From the NCBI RefSeq assembly GCF_016758195.1, contig NZ_QYAC01000003.1, forward strand, positions 124,001 through 188,000: a DNA stretch of 64,000 bases, given 5' to 3'. The stretch is from Leucobacter chromiireducens subsp. solipictus (GTDB lineage Bacteria; Actinomycetota; Actinomycetes; Actinomycetales; Microbacteriaceae). The notes under the pieces were generated by a model. It made no database searches. It was not told the origin of the DNA and worked only from the letters and a program-made list of their open reading frames with translations. Within the stretch, counting starts at the first letter, position 1. The number at the start of each line of letters is the position of its first letter. The translations under genes and the position numbers were made by a program. This document shows, one piece after another, positions 60,211 to 64,000 of the stretch.

Positions 60211-60234
60211 TTACAGGAAGTAGTGGTGACGCAT
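60211..60234 (-). CDS. leader peptide MRHHYFL upstream of ABC-F gene
   Basis: ATG-CGT-CAC-CAC-TAC-TTC-CTG-TAA encodes seven residues, MRHHYFL. The start codon lies exactly at the predicted transcription start of the ABC-F mRNA (-10 TAGCAT ends 7 nt upstream), so the leader ORF would be translated from a leaderless 5' end. It is in a different frame from the ABC-F gene, whose start is 136 nt beyond the leader stop. Short arrest peptides of this size precede many macrolide/lincosamide-inducible genes. Stalling here is inferred. Confidence 0.6.
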   Translation of the reverse strand: MRHHYFL

Positions 60235-60240
60235 GCGGCC

Positions 60241-60249
60241 ATGCTACCA
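60241..60249 (-). promoter_or_regulatory. extended -10 promoter of the leader/ABC-F transcript
   Basis: TGG-TAGCAT on the minus strand (60249-60241), a TGn-extended -10 whose last base is 7 nt from the A of the leader ATG. No good -35 is seen at the usual distance (GGCCTG). An A-rich run (about 60285-60292) lies further upstream, at about -51 to -58. Confidence 0.5.
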
Positions 60250-60383
60250 CCGCGATGCTGACGCAGGCCGGACCAGGGCGCAGGATTTTTTGTGACGAAT
60301 CGTGCCCCGCCTCCGTCCTAGAGGTATCGCTGCTCTCAGCGATCCGCGTCACGCGGCGCGGTCCACACGAGAAGGAGACGCTC

Positions 60384-60845
60384 ATGGCACAGGGTTCGAA
60401 CACGGCTGCACCGACCTCGACCGGGAAGGTCGCCGCGCCGGCGTCCGCCGCGGGTCTGGTGGGAAAGACCACGATCGAAGACGGCGTGGTTGCGAAGATC
60501 GCGGGTATCGCCGCGCGTGAGGTCACGGGCGTCTACGCGCTGGGCGGCGGCGCGGCGCGCGTCGTTGGCGCGATCCGCGACGTCCTGAACACGACCAATC
60601 TGACCCAGGGGATCAGCGTGGAGGTCGGGGAGACGCAGGTCGCCGTCGACGTCACGATCGTCGCGGAGTACCCGGTCTCGCTGCAGCAGGTTGCTGGTGA
60701 CGTGCGCGGGTCGATCTACCGGGCGCTGCGAGAGTTGGTCGGTATGGAGGTCACCGAGGTGAACGTCACCGTGAATGACGTGCACATTCCCTCGGATGAC
60801 GACCAGAGCGCCGGCGACGAGGCACCGGAGGCGCGAGTCCTGTGA
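60384..60845 (+). CDS. Asp23/Gls24 family envelope stress protein
   Basis: A 153-residue Asp23/Gls24 protein: TTIEDGVVAKIAGIAAREVTGVYALGGGAARVVGAIRD, then a VAVDVTIVAEYPVSLQQVAGDVRGSIYRALRELVGMEVTEVNVTVNDVHI core. The family forms a layer on the inner membrane face in cell-wall stress. ATG 60384 has AAGGAG 6 nt upstream; the frame runs open to 60255 but the extra part looks non-coding. It is first in a run of genes whose starts and stops overlap by 4 nt. Confidence 0.92.
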   Translation: MAQGSNTAAPTSTGKVAAPASAAGLVGKTTIEDGVVAKIAGIAAREVTGVYALGGGAARVVGAIRDVLNTTNLTQGISVEVGETQVAVDVTIVAEYPVSLQQVAGDVRGSIYRALRELVGMEVTEVNVTVNDVHIPSDDDQSAGDEAPEARVL

Positions 60846-61030
60846 GCGGCGGCACGGTCGGAGCTCTCGTCGGCGCGGTGATCGCGCTGAGCTGGGTGGT
60901 GCTGGGATTCTGGGCGGCCGTCTTGGTTGCCGTTCTCATGCTCGTGGGGGCGACGGTGGGCCGGGTGCTCGACGGCCAGATCGACGTCCGCGCGCTCGCT
61001 GATGTCTTCCGCGGGCGGAGGTCGTCGTGA
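60842..61030 (+). CDS. small DUF2273-like membrane protein
   Basis: A 62-residue protein with two hydrophobic segments in its first 40 residues (VGALVGAVIALSWVVLGFWAAVLVAVLMLVGATVGRVLDG) and a short basic tail. DUF2273 proteins typically sit next to Asp23 genes and may anchor them. GTG 60842 overlaps the asp23 stop (GTGA), and its own stop overlaps the next start. Confidence 0.85.
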   Translation: MSGGTVGALVGAVIALSWVVLGFWAAVLVAVLMLVGATVGRVLDGQIDVRALADVFRGRRSS

Positions 61031-61086
61031 CCGGGGCAGCCGCGCCGACCGCGGAGGTCGTCGTGACCGGGGCAGCCGCGCCGACC
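61015..61086. repeat. 36-bp tandem duplication across a stop/start junction
   Basis: Two exact 36-nt units (61015-61050 and 61051-61086) begin GCGGAGGTCGTCGTGACC. The first contains the GTGA overlap that ends the DUF2273 gene and starts the next gene; the second repeats that start context in frame. It adds 12 codons (a second VTGAAAPTA) to the N-terminus of the downstream protein. Confidence 0.9.
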
Positions 61087-61407
61087 GCGGATGCCCCGGT
61101 GCCCGGCCGCACCGTGCTCACCCCGCGTGCGCTGGAACGCCTCGCGACGGCGCTCTCACGGGACGCGGCCCGCGTGCCGTTCCGAGACGTGCGGGTAACG
61201 CTCTCCGACTCGGAGGGGGCATTGCGCGCGGGCGTCACGCTCCCGCTCGCGCTCCCGGAACTCCCGGGCCCCACCGTGACGGAGCGCGGTGCCGAGCTTC
61301 GCGATGCGGTGATCACCGGGATGCGGGATCTCGCCGGGCGGCGCGTCGCGACGGTCGATGTGCGGTTCGCGGGTGTGCACCGAGGACGTCCCCGGAGGGT
61401 GGCATGA
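61027..61407 (+). CDS. Asp23-cluster protein, function unknown
   Basis: A 126-residue protein with a duplicated Ala-rich N-terminus (VTGAAAPTA twice), then a compact domain (about 30-120; VLTPRALERLATALSRDAARVPFRDVRVTLSDSEGALRAGVTLPLALPELPGPTVTERGAELRDAVITGMRDLAGRRVATVDVRFAGV) that looks like a reduced Asp23-type fold. Two GTG starts are possible: 61027, coupled to the previous stop, and 61063, in the second repeat copy. The stop overlaps the next ATG. Confidence 0.75.
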   Translation: MTGAAAPTAEVVVTGAAAPTADAPVPGRTVLTPRALERLATALSRDAARVPFRDVRVTLSDSEGALRAGVTLPLALPELPGPTVTERGAELRDAVITGMRDLAGRRVATVDVRFAGVHRGRPRRVA

Positions 61408-61949
61408 CCGAGCTGTCAGCGGTATACCGGCGGGTGCTGCGTCGGGAAACTCACGCCTCGCGCACCGCACCCGCGGTCGTGGTCGTGTGCGTCGTGCTCG
61501 TCACGGTCGGCGTGGCGGTGTGGGGCATCTTCGACCCGCGGCTGCGCGATGGGGTGGGCGCCGCGATACGGGATCTGCCCCTCGCCCCCGCCGCGGTGGT
61601 TGCTGTCGGGGCGGCGCTGCTGCTCCTGGGGTTCCTGCTGCTCGGGGCGGGCGTGCTCCCCGGACGCAACTCCCGGCGACAGCGGACGAGTGGGCGTCTC
61701 GCCGTGCTGTGTGACGCATCCGTGCTCGCAAACGCGGTCGCCGACGGGGTCGCGTTGCGCTGCGAACTCGACCGGAGTCAGGCACGCGTCAGCGTCGGCA
61801 AGCGCGCGGTCGCGGTACACGTCACTCCGACGAGCGGGGTCGCTCTGGACGCCGACAGCGTACGGCGGGCCGCGGAGGCGGTCCTCGAGGATGCCGGGTT
61901 CCCGGGAACCGTTCGGGTGAGCCTGGCTTCGCGCGGGGTGATCGCATGA
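61404..61949 (+). CDS. DUF6286-like Asp23-cluster membrane protein
   Basis: A 181-residue protein with two TM helices (PAVVVVCVVLVTVGVAVWGIF and PAAVVAVGAALLLLGFLLLGAGVLPG) followed by a cytoplasmic domain of about 90 residues with a beta-alpha-beta pattern (VSVGKRAVAVHVTPTSGVALDADSVRRAAEAVLEDAG). Such proteins accompany Asp23 genes in actinobacteria and may tether them. ATG 61404 overlaps the stop upstream; the end overlaps the next start by 4 nt. Confidence 0.8.
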   Translation: MTELSAVYRRVLRRETHASRTAPAVVVVCVVLVTVGVAVWGIFDPRLRDGVGAAIRDLPLAPAAVVAVGAALLLLGFLLLGAGVLPGRNSRRQRTSGRLAVLCDASVLANAVADGVALRCELDRSQARVSVGKRAVAVHVTPTSGVALDADSVRRAAEAVLEDAGFPGTVRVSLASRGVIA

Positions 61950-62560
61950 ACGCGAGCAACCGGGGATGGAACCGGGTGGTGCTGGTGGTGGCCGGGCTCC
62001 TGTTGGCGGTCGGTGGCCTCCTGCTGCTCGGGTCCACGATGTGGCCCGACGTAGTCGCGCGCCTCCTGCCCGGGGCGGCCGAGTTTCTGACTGGCGTGCG
62101 ATCGGTGGTGTCCGCGGCGCTCCAGGACCCGGGGGCCGTGGTGGTGACGCCCAGCATCGCGGCGTGGGCCGGTGCCGGCCTGCTCGTGCTGCTCATCCTC
62201 CTGCTGTGGTTTCTTGCCACGCGCGGCGGGGGACGCACGACGACCCTGCTTCGCGCGGCGGCAACAGCGGGGACGACGACGGTGGATCGGAGTGTCGCCG
62301 CGGACATGCTGAACGAGGCCATGCGTGCGTGCCCGGGCGTGCTGGCGGTACAGCTGGGCGCCTACCGCGTGCGGCGCCAGCCCGCCCTGATCCTGCACGT
62401 CACGACCCAGCGCGGAGCGGTGCTGTCCGAGGTCGTAGCTCGGGCCGAAACCGCAGTCGAGGAGTGGGACGCACTCATCGGAGCGCCGATGCCGGTGGTG
62501 CTGCACCTGGCGGGACCCGGGCTCTGGCACCGCTGGCGCTCCGTGGTCCGCGTGCGTTGA
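61946..62560 (+). CDS. AmaP-like alkaline-shock membrane anchor protein
   Basis: A 204-residue protein with two TM helices (NRVVLVVAGLLLAVGGLLLLG at about 8-30 and AAWAGAGLLVLLILLLWFLATRGG at about 70-93) and a C-terminal soluble domain, matching AmaP, the anchor of Asp23 in Staphylococcus. Similarity is by layout and context rather than strong motifs. ATGA overlap with the preceding gene. A 96-nt gap to the sigma gene follows. Confidence 0.78.
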   Translation: MNASNRGWNRVVLVVAGLLLAVGGLLLLGSTMWPDVVARLLPGAAEFLTGVRSVVSAALQDPGAVVVTPSIAAWAGAGLLVLLILLLWFLATRGGGRTTTLLRAAATAGTTTVDRSVAADMLNEAMRACPGVLAVQLGAYRVRRQPALILHVTTQRGAVLSEVVARAETAVEEWDALIGAPMPVVLHLAGPGLWHRWRSVVRVR

Positions 62561-62656
62561 TGCTCGGCGTACCCGGCCGGGTCCGTGCCCGGAACGTTCA
62601 GGAACCCGGGAAAGAATGACGGTCCACACGTGGCGGACCTCTGTGAAGGGGGAGAC

Positions 62657-63223
62657 ATGGATGCCGAATCCCACGAAGACGCGCTGTCCGCAGCCGACGA
62701 CGCGATCGTCGCGGGGCGTGCTGCAGACGGTGATACGGCGGCGTTTGCGGTGCTGGTGCGGCGGCACACGCCCATGATGCGGGCGTACGCGCGGCAGGTA
62801 CTTCCCGGCACCGCCGATGTTGACGACGTGGTGCAGGAGGTCTGGGTCGTCGCCTGGCAGCGACTCGAGGAGCTCTCGGACCCCGGCAAGGTGCGGAGCT
62901 GGCTCATGCGGATCACCGGGCGGACCGCGATCGACCGGATTCGCGCGACCCGGGTTCACCTCGACGTGGACGATGTGGAACCCCGCGCACCCGAGCGCAC
63001 CGCACCAGCGCGCATCGTGGAGGAGCGAAGCGGCACCGCCGCGCTCCGGGCCGCACTGCACGAGCTCCCGGACGCGCAACGTGCGTGTTGGGCGCTTCGA
63101 GAGATTGGAGGGTACCGCTATGAGGAGATCGCGGACGAACTTGACGTCTCCGTTTCGACGGTGCGCGGCCTGCTGGCGCGCGCCCGGAAGTTCCTCTTGG
63201 TCCGGATGGAGGAGTGGCGATGA
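62657..63223 (+). CDS. ECF-type RNA polymerase sigma factor
   Basis: A 188-residue sigma-70 family factor. Region 2: GDTAAFAVLVRRHTPMMRAYARQVLPGTADVDDVVQEVWVVAWQRLEELSDPGKVRSWLMRITGRTAIDRIRA. Region 4: LRAALHELPDAQRACWALREIGGYRYEEIADELDVSVSTVRGLLARARKFLLVRM. ATG 62657 has AGGGGGAG upstream. The following gene overlaps by 4 nt. It probably controls this envelope-stress cluster; I could not identify a convincing shared promoter motif. Confidence 0.92.
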   Translation: MDAESHEDALSAADDAIVAGRAADGDTAAFAVLVRRHTPMMRAYARQVLPGTADVDDVVQEVWVVAWQRLEELSDPGKVRSWLMRITGRTAIDRIRATRVHLDVDDVEPRAPERTAPARIVEERSGTAALRAALHELPDAQRACWALREIGGYRYEEIADELDVSVSTVRGLLARARKFLLVRMEEWR

Positions 63224-63906
63224 CTGTGGATGATGGCCGGGATACCCCGGACGTGACGCCCGGTGCCTTCGACGACCTCGACGGACACACCCTCGAGGAG
63301 TTGGCCGAGTATCTGGACGCCGGGCGCATGCCCCCGAACCCCGCGATCGAAGCCTCACCCGGGTGCCAACTTGCGCTGGAATCGCTGGGCAGGCTCCGCG
63401 GCTTCACGGCGGCGGCGCTCGCCGCAGAGGCTGCTGCCGAGCCGACGCCTGACGAGGACTGGGTGCAGAGCATTCTCACGGGGATCGCTCATGATGTCCG
63501 GGCTGGCCGGCGCATCCCCATTGCGCCGGCCGAGCCGGACCTCGAGGTGGTCGAGCGGGACCCGGGCAGTGACGACGGCACGGCGGTGACGAGCCCCCCG
63601 GACGGGCAGCTGGGAATGACCGAGGGAGCGGTACGCGGGGTGATCCGGTCCGCGGAAGCCGCGGTGCCTGGGCTGCTCATCGGTCGTTGCCGCTTCGACG
63701 GTGCGATCACCGAGTGGGGCGCACCCACTCGGGTATCACTTGAGGTGAGCGTGCGCTACGGGGTGCCGATTCCCGCGGGGGTCGCCCGGCTGCGCGCAGA
63801 GGTCGCCGCGCGCTTGGCGCAGCACACGGAGCTCAACGTCTCGGGCGTGGACATTCGGGTGCGCGACGTGCAGTGGACCCCGCGCCGAGCGGAGGAGGAC
63901 GCATGA
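63220..63906 (+). CDS. Asp23-domain protein with possible anti-sigma N-terminus
   Basis: A 228-residue protein. The N-terminal half (about 15-90; DDLDGHTLEELAEYLDAGRMPPNPAIEASPGCQLALESLGRLRGF) is acidic, helical and Asp/Glu-rich, and is coupled to the sigma gene by an ATGA overlap, the usual place for an anti-sigma factor. The C-terminal half (about 125-225; MTEGAVRGVIRSAEAAVPGLLIGRCRF...VSLEVSVRYGVPIPAGVARLRAEVAARLAQHTELNVSGVDIRVRDVQW) looks like an Asp23/Gls24 domain. It has no TM helix. A fusion linking envelope sensing to the sigma factor is an attractive inference. Confidence 0.75.
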   Translation: MTVDDGRDTPDVTPGAFDDLDGHTLEELAEYLDAGRMPPNPAIEASPGCQLALESLGRLRGFTAAALAAEAAAEPTPDEDWVQSILTGIAHDVRAGRRIPIAPAEPDLEVVERDPGSDDGTAVTSPPDGQLGMTEGAVRGVIRSAEAAVPGLLIGRCRFDGAITEWGAPTRVSLEVSVRYGVPIPAGVARLRAEVAARLAQHTELNVSGVDIRVRDVQWTPRRAEEDA

Positions 63907-64000
63907 CCGAGGAGCTGCGCCACGTGCGTTCCCTGATCGATGCGCGAGTGCGGGCGGTGCCCGGCGTCGTGGCGCTGTACCCGCCGAGCTCCGCCGCGGT
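63903..64000 (+). CDS. Asp23-cluster protein, 3' partial
   Basis: ATG 63903 overlaps the preceding stop (ATGA). The visible 32 residues (starting MTEELRHVRSLIDARVRAVPGVVALYPPS, quoted in part) continue past the window. The RVRAVPGVVALYP pattern resembles the start of small Asp23-cluster proteins. Function unknown. Confidence 0.65.
   Translation, partial: MTEELRHVRSLIDARVRAVPGVVALYPPSSAA

Noticed and set aside
60075-60242. In-frame 56-residue N-terminal extension of the ABC-F protein
   Set aside because: It would begin at or before the predicted transcription start, is Cys/Arg/Thr-rich with no homology to ABC-F N-termini, and the ATG at 60074 has a good AAGGAA and family-like start.

Overview
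The window is about 64 kb of chromosome from a high-GC Gram-positive actinobacterium, probably Microbacteriaceae and possibly close to Leucobacter. This rests on GC-rich codon use, LPXTG-type surface proteins, iron-box-like sites, two DUF7882 proteins typical of Microbacteriaceae, leaderless promoters and a SigK/RskA/DipZ module. The genus is an inference. I saw no rRNA, tRNA, CRISPR, integrase or transposase.

Layout. 1-3.1 kb: end of a PepSY membrane protein, a terminator, a paired-hairpin repeat, and a flavin monooxygenase translationally coupled to a TetR regulator. 3.2-10.2 kb: a drug-efflux MFS, then a TetR-controlled operon of two YhgE/Pip membrane proteins read from a leaderless promoter buried in a perfect 14-2-14 palindrome. 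10.4-14.7 kb: a coupled pair of exported proteins (LAQTG-anchored plus a 1218-aa multidomain protein). 14.7-23 kb: iron/heme acquisition (siderophore ABC transporter, siderophore-interacting reductase, AraC regulator, LARTG-anchored HtaA protein). 23.3-36.3 kb: a lone NAGGN-type amidotransferase, an FUSC-like membrane protein, and many small stress or redox genes (CDGSH, iron-containing redox enzyme, SRPBCC, Cys-rich protein, CinA/PncC, YbdK, SDR) around a NarL-type two-component system. 36.3-38 kb: an ABC-F protein.

38-42.1 kb: rskA, sigK and dipZ on one strand, diverging from a fasciclin lipoprotein. The two divergent starts share an identical 14-mer followed at the same spacing by CCGAA, which points to a self-contained SigK regulon like the mycobacterial mpt70/mpt83/dipZ set. 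42.1-47.2 kb: amidase and TetR diverge from an NCS1 permease and an agmatine deiminase around an 18-bp palindrome that overlaps the permease promoter; this looks like one nitrogen-compound catabolic locus. 47.3-52.5 kb: small membrane proteins, a GNAT enzyme, a PaaX-like regulator, an MFS and a leaderless TetR. 52.5-58.2 kb: a PucR regulator divergent from a DapDC-fold decarboxylase and a polar amino-acid ABC importer. 58.3-60.3 kb: a long perfect hairpin, then an ABC-F gene preceded by a 7-codon leader ORF (MRHHYFL) that appears to start at the transcription start. 60.4-64 kb: a tightly overlapping Asp23/Gls24 envelope-stress cluster containing its own sigma factor, running off the right end.

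The observations most worth following are the SigK promoter pair, the leader peptide ahead of the ABC-F gene, and the agmatine-deiminase/amidase/NCS1 locus.
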